In this document: positions 32,039 to 40,727 of the stretch, piece after piece
Numbering within the stretch: the first letter of the stretch is position 1
How the letters are laid out: each line of letters opens with the position of its first letter
Assembly (NCBI GenBank): GCA_034436355.1
Contig: DAOTVQ010000046.1
Span: 1-64,000 of the forward strand
Source: CP2-2F sp034436355
GTDB lineage: Bacteria; Chloroflexota; Anaerolineae; Aggregatilineales; UBA2796
Length of the DNA: 64,000 nucleotides
Direction: 5' to 3'
The notes under the pieces: generated by a model
Told to the model about the DNA's origin: nothing
Seen by the model: the letters and a program-made list of their open reading frames with translations, nothing else
Databases searched by the model: none
Made by a program: the position numbers and the translations under genes

Positions 32039-33046
32039 TTAGCCACCGCACGATTGCCGCACGACAAGCTCTGTAGGCAGCACCACATGTTGTGGCGAGC
32101 TAATGCGCTCGTTGATCAAGTCTGCCAGAAGGTGCGCGGCTACTTTGCCTTTGTCGCGGATTGGCTGCCGAATGGTGGTGAGGCTAGGTGTTGCCTGCGA
32201 GGCAACATCCACATCATCAAAGCCGATGATGCTCAAATCTTCTGGCACGCGCAGACCTGACTCTTTGGCGGCTTGCAGCGCACCGATTGCCACTGTATCA
32301 CTGGCAGCAAACAGTCCATCAGGCTTATGTGGCAGCAGTGTTTTCATGCCGTGATAACCCGCCTCATAGCTGAATTGCCCTTCAACGATCAGGCGGTAAT
32401 CTATGGGCAGCCCGGCGGCGCGCAAGGCATTCTTATAGCCCGCCAAGCGGTCGTGGGCATCGGTAATGGTCATCATACCGGTGATGTGTGCAATGCGCCG
32501 TCTGCCAATACGGATAAGGTGTTCGGTTGCCATTTCACCGCCGCGCACATTATCTATGCTCACATAATTGGCATAGTCTAGATCAGCAAAAGGGCGGTCG
32601 ATCATAACAAAGGGCATCCGCAAGCGGCTCAGTTTGCTGTAGAGTGGGTGATCATTGGTCAGCGAAACAAAGATCAAGCCGTCGGTCAGGTGCGGATTCG
32701 AGATTTTGTACATCAAATGCTGATCGTCATGGGTCACCTCGCCCAGCCACATCAGCATGGCGTAGTCAAGCTGGCGGATGGCTTCGCCAAGCCCTGCCAA
32801 AATCATCGGATAGTAGTTGTTATCGCTCAGGAAGACGTTTGCCGAAGTTGGGATGACAACCCCAACAATCTCGGTGCGGCGCTTGACCAAAGCACGGGCG
32901 GCAATGTTCGGGTGGAAGTTTTCTTGCTCAATGACGGAAAGCACACGCTGGCGGGTGCGTTCGCTGACGTTGGGCGAGTTGTTAATAACACGCGAAACAG
33001 TAGAGCGTGAAACGCCTGCTTTGCGTGCAATGCCTTCTAAATCCAT
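32039..33046 (-). CDS. LacI-family transcriptional regulator of the mannoside locus
   Basis: ATG 33046 (MDLEGIARKAGVSRSTVSRV) gives 335 residues, the standard LacI length; the upstream in-frame extension runs through the operators and is not translated. The helix-turn-helix is at about 3-22 and the hinge helix near 50 (NIAARALVKRR). The periplasmic-binding-protein-like core follows with GVVIPTSANVF, VMIDRPF, GRRRIAHITG and SIIGFDDVDVA. It should bind the palindromes at 33091-33106 and 33121-33136 and release them on binding a sugar. It lies between the GH2 mannosidase and the transporter genes and probably represses both, and itself. Confidence 0.93.
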   Translation of the reverse strand: MDLEGIARKAGVSRSTVSRVINNSPNVSERTRQRVLSVIEQENFHPNIAARALVKRRTEIVGVVIPTSANVFLSDNNYYPMILAGLGEAIRQLDYAMLMWLGEVTHDDQHLMYKISNPHLTDGLIFVSLTNDHPLYSKLSRLRMPFVMIDRPFADLDYANYVSIDNVRGGEMATEHLIRIGRRRIAHITGMMTITDAHDRLAGYKNALRAAGLPIDYRLIVEGQFSYEAGYHGMKTLLPHKPDGLFAASDTVAIGALQAAKESGLRVPEDLSIIGFDDVDVASQATPSLTTIRQPIRDKGKVAAHLLADLINERISSPQHVVLPTELVVRQSCGG

Positions 33047-33090
33047 TAGATAACTCACCCATAAAAGCGCATAAGGCAACATAATCTCTT

Positions 33091-33106
33091 TTGAGAGCGC
33101 TCCCAA
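33091..33106. promoter_or_regulatory. LacI-family operator O2
   Basis: TTGAGAGCGCTCCCAA, a 16-bp palindrome with one mismatch, centred 30 bp from the perfect site at 33121-33136. The core GAGCGCTC matches operators of the CelR/BglR-like branch (such as TGGGAGCGCTCCCA). Confidence 0.75.
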
Positions 33107-33120
33107 GTCGCCGCTTTTTT

Positions 33121-33136
33121 TTGAGAGCGCTCTCAA
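33121..33136. promoter_or_regulatory. LacI-family operator O1
   Basis: TTGAGAGCGCTCTCAA, a perfect 16-bp palindrome just downstream of the predicted lacI transcription start. Bound repressor would block elongation or initiation. Confidence 0.85.
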
Positions 33137-33148
33137 AGATTAAAAATC

Positions 33149-33177
33149 AGTTTAGAGTATGCTTTAGGGCTTGTCAA
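33149..33177 (-). promoter_or_regulatory. Promoter of lacI
   Basis: On the minus strand a consensus TTGACA (33172-33177), a 17-base spacer and TAAACT (33149-33154). Both operators follow in the leader. Confidence 0.75.
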
Positions 33178-33256
33178 GTAAATGGGAAGAATGTGCAGAA
33201 ATTTCACATATGTGCAGTGTGCGGAGCATTGCACGCTGCACATAGGGGCGGTATGG

Positions 33257-35725
33257 CTAGTCGTGCTGCCCAAACCAACGGACGCGCTGCACGCCGCCAA
33301 CCCCTGCGATTAGGCGCACCACCTGCGGATCGTTCGGCAGCAAGTCCAGCATATTATCATCCCAACGGGCATCTGGGTCTTCAGCTTCCAGCCACACGCC
33401 GCGCACGGGGCGATCTGTACTGAGCTGATAGCGCCCTTCGCCTAGTGAAGCCAGCGTCACGTGTGCGGCGCCATAATGAGCGCTGCGCGGCGGTTCAGGG
33501 AAGCGCACCGCCCGTGCCACCACTTGCCCATTCTGCCACAAGCGCGCTGACCACACACGCGGCTCGGCGCTTGGTTGTTCCTGCATCAGCAGCGGCGTGA
33601 TTTGATTAGCGCCAACCTGCACAGCAAGGCGTGCTTGGCTGAGCAGTTCGCCGCTGAGCGACCAACAGTCCAGCGTCAGGTGTGCGGCAGTTGGCGTCAG
33701 CAGATCGCTGGCTGCCCAACTCAGCACATGCTTATCGTCGGCTTGCAGCAGCAGTGCCAACGGTGCAAGGGCGCGCTTGGTGCGGTAGTAAGCCGGCTTG
33801 GGACGCAAATAGTAATCCACCAACGCCCAACTGATGACGGGATAGCAATCGTTAAGCTGCCAAATCAGAGCGCCGCTGAGGCTGCGTTTGCCCTCAGTGT
33901 TCCAACTGAGCCGCCACCCTTCAAAGGCTGCGGCGGCAGCCTCCGACTGCACAAACTGGGTTAGGTAGGCATACTCTGCCAAGTCAGCGGCGCGCCCTGT
34001 ATTTCGATCAAGGTAGTGATTCAGGCGCATAACGCCTTGCCCCGCCTTGTTGTGATAGACCATCACTTCGCTTTCAGGCGCTCGATCTTCAGGTGCAGTG
34101 AAAGATTCTATCGTGCGCGGGTGCGGAAAAGCCTGCATTCCGAACTCGCTGACGAAGCGCCCACCATAGCGGTAGTAATCCTGATAATCCGCCATGGCGC
34201 CGTGCCAAATTTCCCAAGTGTGCCGATCACCAACCGTTTGATCCATGACTGTGCTGCCACCATAGGAACTGCCTTGCCAATAGGGACGCGTTGGATCGTG
34301 TTCGGCACAAACCTGCGGCAGCAGGCGCTCATAAATTTCGCGGGCGGGAAAATCGGTTTGGGTGAAATCGCCATTGAAGGTTGAGTCGTAAGCGTTCAAC
34401 GACTCCGCAATCTGATAATCCTCATTGTTGCCGCACCACAGCGCAAGGCAAGCGTAGTGCCGCAAGCGCTTGATCTGCGCTGTTGCCTCTGCGCGCACAT
34501 TCTCCAAAAATTCGGGATGAGCGGGATACATGCCACAGCCGAACATGAAATCTTGCCAAACTAGCAGCCCTAGCGCGTCGCACGTCTCATAAAACGCCTC
34601 GTCCTCATAGATTCCGCCACCCCACACGCGCAGCATCCGCATGTTTGCATCTGCGGCAAGGCGCAGCCACGCCTCGTAGCGCGCTGCCGTCAGGCGCGGC
34701 GTGAAACTATCTGCGGGAATCCAGTTGGCGCCACCGCAGAACAACGGCGTATTATTGACCTCAAAGGTAAAGGATGCGCCGCCGTACTCATCGGGCAGTG
34801 GCGCTTGCACAAGGCGCAGCCGCCGCACACCAATGTGGACGCGCTGTGTGTCCATATCTCCCGCCGCACCAATGAGCGTTCCTTCCACGCAGTAGCGCGC
34901 CTGCTCACCGAGTCCGCGTGGCTGCCACAATTGCGGCTGTTCAAGGGAAAAGGTGTGTTGTGCCGATGTGCCATTGAGCGCCACCTGCACAGACTCGATC
35001 AACGTACCTGATGGATCATAGAGCGCCACGCGCAGTGCGTCCGCCGCACCTTCGATCTGCGCGCTGATGTGCAGATCAGCGTGCTGCAAATCATCTGATA
35101 GCGTCGGCTGTATATGGAGATCGGCAAGGCGTGCTGTGTATGCCTCCAAGCGCACAGGACGCCAAATGCCCGCTGTGAGCAGCGTCGGTCCCCAATCCCA
35201 ACCATAGTGATACTGCGCCTTGCGGACGTAAACACGGCTTGGATCGCCATTCCAGACGGCGCGTTTGCCATGCCCCGCCTCGCTTGCCTTGCCGCGCCGC
35301 AGTGCCGACTCGAACAGCACGGCTAGGCGATTTTCGCCCTCGCGCAGGTGTGCCTTAACCGCTACACGCTGCGGTAAAAACATATTTTGACTGCTGAGGA
35401 TGTGCGCGCCATTCAAATAGACTTCGGCAAAAGTATCTAGTCCATCAAAACATAAGTCGAGGTATGGCGCGTTAAGCTGCTCCGCGCTCAGGTGAAAGAT
35501 GCAGGCGTAGAGCCAGTCCGTCTCGCCGATCCAGGCGACGGCGGCTTCATTCATGCCGAAAAACGGATCGGGAATCTGCCCAGCGCGCAGTAGATCGAGA
35601 TGGACACAGCCAGGAACTTGGGCGGGCAGCCAGCCATCGGTTGAAGCGAGCATGGTGTGGAGGTCGGTATTCGGTGGGTGCGCCTTAAATTGACCGCCTT
35701 GCCAAAAATCAATGCGTTGTAACAC
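33257..35725 (-). CDS. GH2 beta-mannosidase
   Basis: The start is GTG 35725 with AAGGA ten bases upstream. The 822-residue protein has the GH2 order: sugar-binding domain (about 1-185, with VPGCVHLDLLRAG and DTFAEVYLNG), immunoglobulin-like domain, TIM barrel from about 290 (FCGGANWIPADSF), and two C-terminal beta-domains. The acid/base Glu lies in WCGNNEDYQ near 432 and the nucleophile in FVSEFGMQAFP near 526. The Trp/Asp pattern MLRVWGGGIYEDEAFYE is that of beta-mannosidases rather than galactosidases. There is no signal peptide, so it trims non-reducing mannose from imported oligosaccharides. It is the most upstream gene of the sugar locus. Confidence 0.92.
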   Translation of the reverse strand: MLQRIDFWQGGQFKAHPPNTDLHTMLASTDGWLPAQVPGCVHLDLLRAGQIPDPFFGMNEAAVAWIGETDWLYACIFHLSAEQLNAPYLDLCFDGLDTFAEVYLNGAHILSSQNMFLPQRVAVKAHLREGENRLAVLFESALRRGKASEAGHGKRAVWNGDPSRVYVRKAQYHYGWDWGPTLLTAGIWRPVRLEAYTARLADLHIQPTLSDDLQHADLHISAQIEGAADALRVALYDPSGTLIESVQVALNGTSAQHTFSLEQPQLWQPRGLGEQARYCVEGTLIGAAGDMDTQRVHIGVRRLRLVQAPLPDEYGGASFTFEVNNTPLFCGGANWIPADSFTPRLTAARYEAWLRLAADANMRMLRVWGGGIYEDEAFYETCDALGLLVWQDFMFGCGMYPAHPEFLENVRAEATAQIKRLRHYACLALWCGNNEDYQIAESLNAYDSTFNGDFTQTDFPAREIYERLLPQVCAEHDPTRPYWQGSSYGGSTVMDQTVGDRHTWEIWHGAMADYQDYYRYGGRFVSEFGMQAFPHPRTIESFTAPEDRAPESEVMVYHNKAGQGVMRLNHYLDRNTGRAADLAEYAYLTQFVQSEAAAAAFEGWRLSWNTEGKRSLSGALIWQLNDCYPVISWALVDYYLRPKPAYYRTKRALAPLALLLQADDKHVLSWAASDLLTPTAAHLTLDCWSLSGELLSQARLAVQVGANQITPLLMQEQPSAEPRVWSARLWQNGQVVARAVRFPEPPRSAHYGAAHVTLASLGEGRYQLSTDRPVRGVWLEAEDPDARWDDNMLDLLPNDPQVVRLIAGVGGVQRVRWFGQHD

Positions 35726-35813
35726 GAGTCACCAGTCCTTTGGGTGAACGTAGGCAAAACAGCGGCGCACCCTCAATTGTAGCCTAGCACAAGCGGCGCG
35801 CTAGAGGAAGTAT

Positions 35814-35835
35814 AGAGAGCGCCGTAGCGCTCTCT
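35814..35835. terminator. Hairpin between the small charged-protein gene and beta-mannosidase
   Basis: A perfect 9-bp stem (35814-35822 with 35827-35835) and a 4-base loop. No T-run is seen. It follows the stop of the gene at 35851 on the minus strand. Its arms resemble split halves of the LacI operator, with four extra bases between. Confidence 0.4.
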
Positions 35836-35850
35836 GTGAGTTTGCCAACC

Positions 35851-36201
35851 CTAGTTGACCTCTACTTTCACTTTGGTCTTGCCTGTGCTGCTGGGGCGCG
35901 GAGGCTGACCATCTTCATCACGCTCGGCTTTGCTGCGGTTGCGGTGTAGCTCGCGCTCGACAGTAGCACGGGCGCCTTCGATCAGTACCTTGAAGGACTT
36001 TAAATATTCCTCGCGTGCTTCGCGGCTGTATTTGCGAAAGTCTGGTGGAATGAACGCGCCCAGTGCTTTCAACGCCGCCTCTGCCGCCTTGCGCTGATGG
36101 TGCAAAAAGCCTTCCAACGGCGTGCGCTCTGCCGGCTTACTTTCGGGCTGCTCACCTTCGGGATTTTCGGCAGCCTGCTCGAATTTGGGTTCATCGGTCA
36201 T
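35851..36201 (-). CDS. Small charged protein of unknown function
   Basis: ATG 36201 is preceded by GAGGTGAAG; an alternative ATG at 36288 directly follows the stop of the membrane-protein gene and would add 29 residues. The 116-residue protein is strongly charged, with an acidic N-terminal third (Glu/Pro/Gln), a helical middle (LEGFLHHQRKAAEAALKAL and YSREAREEYLKSFKVLIEGA) and a Lys-rich end. No membrane segment or signal is present. I do not recognise it. It lies last in the row of membrane-module genes and could be cotranscribed with them; its middle part looks like an amphipathic helical hairpin. Confidence 0.6.
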   Translation of the reverse strand: MTDEPKFEQAAENPEGEQPESKPAERTPLEGFLHHQRKAAEAALKALGAFIPPDFRKYSREAREEYLKSFKVLIEGARATVERELHRNRSKAERDEDGQPPRPSSTGKTKVKVEVN

Positions 36202-36288
36202 GGTCTTCACCTCAAAAGTTACTTCACGTTCCATGATCATATCATACGCAGGGAAAGCTGGCGTGTTGCATAAGAAATCTGTCGGCAT

Positions 36289-37158
36289 TCACTCCGAACG
36301 GAAGGCGTGCCGCAGGGCAAAGCGCAGCGCATTAACGCGCAAGAACTTATAAAACCAGAAGGTAAGTCCACAAACCAGTACAATCATATAAGGTACAATG
36401 CACAGCCCCGCCAAGCCAAATGTCTCTCTTCCCGCTAAAAGTAAAAACAGCGGAATGCCAACCAACAAGGCTGCTTGAGCTAAGTGAATAGCAATTAGTG
36501 CGCTTAGTGCCGCCAGCACAGCATAAGATTCCTGCCGAACGCTGGCAGAGATAGCAAGGCTGAGCGCCACGACGGCGCGCATTCGCCACCATGGTTCGCG
36601 CACATAAAACACCGCAACACCGGACAGCACAAACGTCAGCAGGCACATTACCAAAAAGCCTTCAGGAAAACGAACCATAACCTCTGCGATAGCCTGTATT
36701 GAAGTCGGCAGTGCAAGCAATAGCACCGTGAACAGCCGCAAACTGATCTCGACCATCAAGATGCGCCAGGTGCGTAGCTGTGCGCCGTTATATTTGGCAT
36801 CAAGGATTGCCTGTGGTTTCAGCGCGGTCAGGCGCAGCAAATCCCACTGACCACTTCGCATCTCCGCACCAAGCTGTGTGACTGTGGTGAAGGCGTAGGC
36901 AACATCTGTTACCAACATCATGCCAATCGCCCCTACGATACTCCACAGCACGATATTCTCATGAAGCATCCTCAATGAATACCACTGGATGCTGGTAAGG
37001 GCAGAAACGATCAAGGCAATTAGGCTGGCACTGCCAAGTGCGCGCCAGCCAAAGCGTCGCAAAACACGCAGACCACCTTGCAAATGTCTCACTTCAATTT
37101 CCCAAATTGGGTTTAGGGCGTATTTGCCCTGAATTTGCCGCAGAAGATCATCAACCAT
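36289..37158 (-). CDS. ABC-2-like membrane module protein, copy A
   Basis: ATG 37158 is used (MVDDLLRQIQGKY); the frame is open a further 24 codons upstream but that lies in the preceding gene. The 289-residue protein has about six membrane helices. Shared motifs of the family: LNPIWEIEVRH near residue 15, GQWDLLRLT near 108, then W19 residues later and E-x3-R (WRILMVEISLR), and REPWWRMRA near 192. The layout (NP-x-[EA]-R at the start, a WDLLxLTxL cytoplasmic helix after helix 2) resembles ABC-2 permeases. No ATPase gene is near. It is the last module gene of the row; one base separates it from copy B. Confidence 0.7.
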   Translation of the reverse strand: MVDDLLRQIQGKYALNPIWEIEVRHLQGGLRVLRRFGWRALGSASLIALIVSALTSIQWYSLRMLHENIVLWSIVGAIGMMLVTDVAYAFTTVTQLGAEMRSGQWDLLRLTALKPQAILDAKYNGAQLRTWRILMVEISLRLFTVLLLALPTSIQAIAEVMVRFPEGFLVMCLLTFVLSGVAVFYVREPWWRMRAVVALSLAISASVRQESYAVLAALSALIAIHLAQAALLVGIPLFLLLAGRETFGLAGLCIVPYMIVLVCGLTFWFYKFLRVNALRFALRHAFRSE

Positions 37159-37159
37159 G

Positions 37160-38020
37160 CTAATATCCCATTTCTGTATGACGCTGCGCTGTTCGGAGTG
37201 CGCGAAATTGCAGGGTGCGATAGATGCCATAGAACAAAAAATAGATCACAAAAAGATTCAGCCATGGCAGCAAGCCGAACAGTGCATTGCCTGAACTGCC
37301 TGCGCCAGCGATCAACCTGCCTTGCAGCGGCAGCGTAACAATGAAAATAATTTGCAATAGGCGCACGCCAAAGGCAATCCCAATGGCAGCCAGCAACGCG
37401 AGTGTATCATCGCGCAGGCGAATGGCTGCTGCAAAGCTAAGTGCTACGATGGCACGCATCCGCCACAACGGTTCTTGAACGTAAACAAACAAAACCAACA
37501 GCGTTGGGATGATCACCGTCCAGCCCGCTGCAAACGTCCATAAGAAGCTCACCCAGAGCATAGGTGCGATCAGCAAAATGAGCAGCGCTGCGGATAACAA
37601 ATAGCGTAGAGCTGTTTCTGCTACCAACCAACGCCACACGCGCCGCTGCCCATTCAGATATTTGCCTTCCACCAACACCATAGAGGGCAGCAGTGTAAGC
37701 CGTAGTGCATCCCAGAATTCACCGCGCACATCACCGCCAAGGCGCGCTGCCAGCACATAGATTACATCCATCCCAAAGCCGATGGCATAGCTGAAGACGA
37801 CCGCCACAAACCACACGCCCAGTCCGTTAAACCAACTGCTCGGCATGTTCAGCAGGCTTGGCAGCGTGAACAGAAACGCCAACCCATAAGCACCACGCCG
37901 CAACCACAAGCCAAAGCGCGCCAGCGTGTCGGACGGCTCGCCTTCATGCTTCAAAGCCAGCCATAAAACAGGGTTAAACCGTGCAGCACTGAAAATCTCG
38001 GCAAGGGACTCTCTAAACAT
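37160..38020 (-). CDS. ABC-2-like membrane module protein, copy B
   Basis: ATG 38020 lies inside the end of the preceding gene (8-base overlap), which implies coupled translation. The 286-residue protein has the same plan as its neighbours: FNPVLWLALKHE near residue 15, EFWDALRLTLLP near 112, Trp exactly 19 residues after LRLT, then E-x3-R (WRWLVAETALR), and QEPLWRMRA near 196. About six membrane helices are seen. The C-terminal tail is basic (ALRTAQRHTEMGY). Function unknown; the permease-like reading is inference from the motif layout. Confidence 0.7.
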   Translation of the reverse strand: MFRESLAEIFSAARFNPVLWLALKHEGEPSDTLARFGLWLRRGAYGLAFLFTLPSLLNMPSSWFNGLGVWFVAVVFSYAIGFGMDVIYVLAARLGGDVRGEFWDALRLTLLPSMVLVEGKYLNGQRRVWRWLVAETALRYLLSAALLILLIAPMLWVSFLWTFAAGWTVIIPTLLVLFVYVQEPLWRMRAIVALSFAAAIRLRDDTLALLAAIGIAFGVRLLQIIFIVTLPLQGRLIAGAGSSGNALFGLLPWLNLFVIYFLFYGIYRTLQFRALRTAQRHTEMGY

Positions 38021-39875
38021 TGGCAGCGACCTTGTGTTGTTCAGCCTGCTGCGAGGCAAAACGCGCCAACGCTGCGTAGACTGTGCAGTTGAGCATCATC
38101 CACAGTGCCGCGAAACCTAACGGTAGACTTAGGCTGACGATGGCGCCCCCCATCCACGTTTCGTAAAAGGCGTATTGACTCATAATAGCCTCTAGAAACG
38201 AGCCAAACGGCAGCGCCGCTGATTGTCGTGGATAGGATAGCCCAAGCAGGAAAACACTTGTGGCAAGCGGCACAGCAGCGATGCTGCCCAAGCCCAAGAT
38301 CAACAGCCCTAGACGCCCAAGATCGCGCTGTGTGGCTGCCCACATGCCAAGCGCCACGCTCGCCTTCATGCGCCACCAAACCTCTGCGGTGAAGCACAGT
38401 CCCAGCACAAAGATGTAGGGTGACATAAACAGCAAGATACCTAAACTGCCAGAAAAGCCACCTGTGCTGCTTAACACTAGGCTTATCAGAATTAAAAAAG
38501 TCGAGGCAACGCGCAGCCCAATTTCAGGCAGCGCAAACAGCCATGCCCACAAGCGCACCATGCCATAGACTGCCTGTGTGAATGCCCACTCAGGCAGCAG
38601 GGTTAGGCGCAGCATCTCATACTGTTCGGAGCACGCTAGGTTGGTGAATAGCGGCAACCCTGCATAGATTAGCGTGCCGAAAAAGGCTGCCCCTAAAATA
38701 GCATAGCCGATCATACGATGCATACTGTTCCCAAGCAGGTCTTGCGGTTGCATATTCAGCAAGAAAGGCGTGACGGCAAAAAGGATCAGCAGCGGCAGCA
38801 CCACCAAAGCAAGCACACTGAGCGCACGCAAGCGCACAAGGCTGCGCCCAAAGTTGCCCTCACGCTGGAAATGCTGAAAGATCGGGTTGGGCTTGCCGCC
38901 AATGGTGCGTGCTTCTGCCAGCAGCCAACGCACAGGCATTTTTTCCATCAACGGGCGGCTTTGGCGTGTGCGGCGGGCGCGCCACCAACGCACACCGCCC
39001 GTCACAAGGGCGATTGGCAGCACAAAAAGTCCCCACAGCCCGTATTGAAAAACGATTTGTATTACCACGTTGAAGCGGTAACTATCCGCGTGGATTTCCC
39101 ACTGCACCCACTCTGGCAGGCGCACAAACCAGATTTCAAGGCGCGCCAAGATGCCTAGTGGTGCCGCACTTACATAAATGCCCGTATCGCTCAGCGGCAG
39201 AACTAAGACGCCAAACGCCAGAAGCACCGCCACGCCCACAATCAGCCAACGCCACACGGCACGGCGCGCTGCGGCAAAGTTCCCAATGCCGACGAGCGCC
39301 AACATTCGCAAGAAAGGCTCCATGCAAAAAACACCAAAAGCGGGCAGTGTGCTGTTGGTAGCGCACAGCCAAAAGGTCTTGCCATCGGTGCAGGCGTGCG
39401 TTTCTTCCAAGCCTTGCAGCCACATGAACAAACAAACTGCCACACGCAAACCAACCTCTAGAACCATGACTTGCCACGCCTGCAAGCGCGCCACCGCATC
39501 ATAAGCGCGGTGGTAGGCTTGAACGGGTAACGGAGTCAGGCGCAGCAGCTCCATTTCAGGCGAGTCGGCGTGGTGGCGGGCTTGGCGCAGCGGCGCAAAC
39601 AGGTAAACGGCTGTGCCAAGCGGCAGCATCACCCCACTAAGGATGTGCAGCACATCCAGCACAAGGCGGCGCTGCGGCGAGGTATACGGCGCGCTCATCA
39701 CATGCAACAGGGCAGCGATCAGCGGCAGCCCAAATAGGCAAAACCAACCCCAACGCGGCAGCCATTCCAGCCACTTATCAAGCTGAAAACGCCGCCGCAG
39801 ATAGACATAAATCGGATTCGGCGCACCGCTCCACGTTTCGCCGCTTACCCTGAATGCCTTTAACAGAATGTCCAT
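38013..39875 (-). CDS. Fused double ABC-2-like membrane module, copies C1 and C2
   Basis: This 620-residue protein carries two complete copies of the module in tandem. C1 (about 15-300) has PNPIYVYLRRR, MELLRLTPLP, then W at +19 and E-x3-R (WQVMVLEVGLR), and MEPFLRMLA. C2 (about 330-615) has PNPIFQHFQRE, YEMLRLTLLP, W at +19 and E-x3-R (WLFALPEIGLR), and AEVWWRMKA. A hydrophilic linker (RARRTRQSRPLMEK) joins them. The fusion makes a pseudo-dimer, which suggests that the single modules act as dimers. It overlaps copy B by eight bases and follows copy D by twelve. Confidence 0.7.
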   Translation of the reverse strand: MDILLKAFRVSGETWSGAPNPIYVYLRRRFQLDKWLEWLPRWGWFCLFGLPLIAALLHVMSAPYTSPQRRLVLDVLHILSGVMLPLGTAVYLFAPLRQARHHADSPEMELLRLTPLPVQAYHRAYDAVARLQAWQVMVLEVGLRVAVCLFMWLQGLEETHACTDGKTFWLCATNSTLPAFGVFCMEPFLRMLALVGIGNFAAARRAVWRWLIVGVAVLLAFGVLVLPLSDTGIYVSAAPLGILARLEIWFVRLPEWVQWEIHADSYRFNVVIQIVFQYGLWGLFVLPIALVTGGVRWWRARRTRQSRPLMEKMPVRWLLAEARTIGGKPNPIFQHFQREGNFGRSLVRLRALSVLALVVLPLLILFAVTPFLLNMQPQDLLGNSMHRMIGYAILGAAFFGTLIYAGLPLFTNLACSEQYEMLRLTLLPEWAFTQAVYGMVRLWAWLFALPEIGLRVASTFLILISLVLSSTGGFSGSLGILLFMSPYIFVLGLCFTAEVWWRMKASVALGMWAATQRDLGRLGLLILGLGSIAAVPLATSVFLLGLSYPRQSAALPFGSFLEAIMSQYAFYETWMGGAIVSLSLPLGFAALWMMLNCTVYAALARFASQQAEQHKVAANV

Positions 39876-39887
39876 CGCCCACCACCA

Positions 39888-40727
39888 TCACCGCTGAGCC
39901 ATGTCGTTGCCAATTTGCCAACTAAAACGCCTGAGCGCCACCACCACAACCTGACTATAAAACCAATAGGTGCCGCCAAGCGCGATCAGGGCGCCCAATG
40001 GCAGCCCGAAGATGAAGCCAAGCGTAAACTCGCTCCGCAGTGCCACCCACGCCACACCACCGCATATGACCAAAAATGTGGCTTGCAGCACGTGCAGCAC
40101 CAGCACGCTCAGTGCAGCGCTGATCACAGCCGCCGTCGGGTTGGCGAAATGCGTCGCCAATAGCAAGCCAACGCTAGTCACAGCACGCATTCGCCACCAC
40201 ACCTCCAGCACATACATGCCCGCCAGCAGTAAGCCCGTGATCGTCAGTGTAATTGCCAATGACACGCCAATTTGCAGAGCAGGCAGCAGGATCAATGTTA
40301 GCACTGCCCAACGCAATGCCAATTCAAAGGCAACCATCCGCCAAACACGCACCTGCACCACTGCAAATTTGGCAGCCGCAATTTCGTTGACAGGCAGGCG
40401 TGTTAAGCGCAGCAAGTCCCATGTGCCGCGCACCACTTCTTGCTGCACGGCATTCACGGCGCTCAGCACGTAGAAGGCGTTGGCTGCCAACATCACCGCC
40501 AATGTGCCAAAAAAGAGCGCCACCAGCACCATCGTATAGAGGGCTGGATGTGCTACGCCAAACAGGATGCTCTCAACCAACCACCATAGCACTGCCACGC
40601 CAATCCCGCAGAGCAGGATCAACCAACCATCACGGCGCAAGCGGTCGGGCTGTGTTCGGCGCATGTTGAGGTGGTAAAGTGGGTTGAGCGTTGGGTAGAT
40701 GATCTGACTGAGCAGGTAATTAATCAT
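39888..40727 (-). CDS. ABC-2-like membrane module protein, copy D
   Basis: The 279-residue protein starts at ATG 40727, whose A is the last base of the stop of copy E (TAATG). It has LNPLYHLNMRR near residue 15 and GTWDLLRLTRLP near 101, whose following residues (VNEIAAAKF) are the most ABC-2-like of the six. W lies at +19, then E-x3-R (WRMVAFELALR), and LEVWWRMRA is near 180. Six membrane helices are predicted by eye. In known ABC-2 permeases a GTL-x-LLL-x-TPL helix after the second membrane segment contacts the ATPase, and the motif here sits at the same place. Confidence 0.72.
   Translation of the reverse strand: MINYLLSQIIYPTLNPLYHLNMRRTQPDRLRRDGWLILLCGIGVAVLWWLVESILFGVAHPALYTMVLVALFFGTLAVMLAANAFYVLSAVNAVQQEVVRGTWDLLRLTRLPVNEIAAAKFAVVQVRVWRMVAFELALRWAVLTLILLPALQIGVSLAITLTITGLLLAGMYVLEVWWRMRAVTSVGLLLATHFANPTAAVISAALSVLVLHVLQATFLVICGGVAWVALRSEFTLGFIFGLPLGALIALGGTYWFYSQVVVVALRRFSWQIGNDMAQR

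Noticed and set aside
33047..33136. Longer start for LacI in the open frame from 33136
   Set aside because: It would translate through both operators; the standard LacI N-terminus and a ribosome site are at 33046.
35814..35835. Hairpin before beta-mannosidase as a third LacI operator
   Set aside because: The half-sites are separated by four extra bases, which breaks the symmetric spacing of the two good operators; it also lies at the end of the upstream gene.
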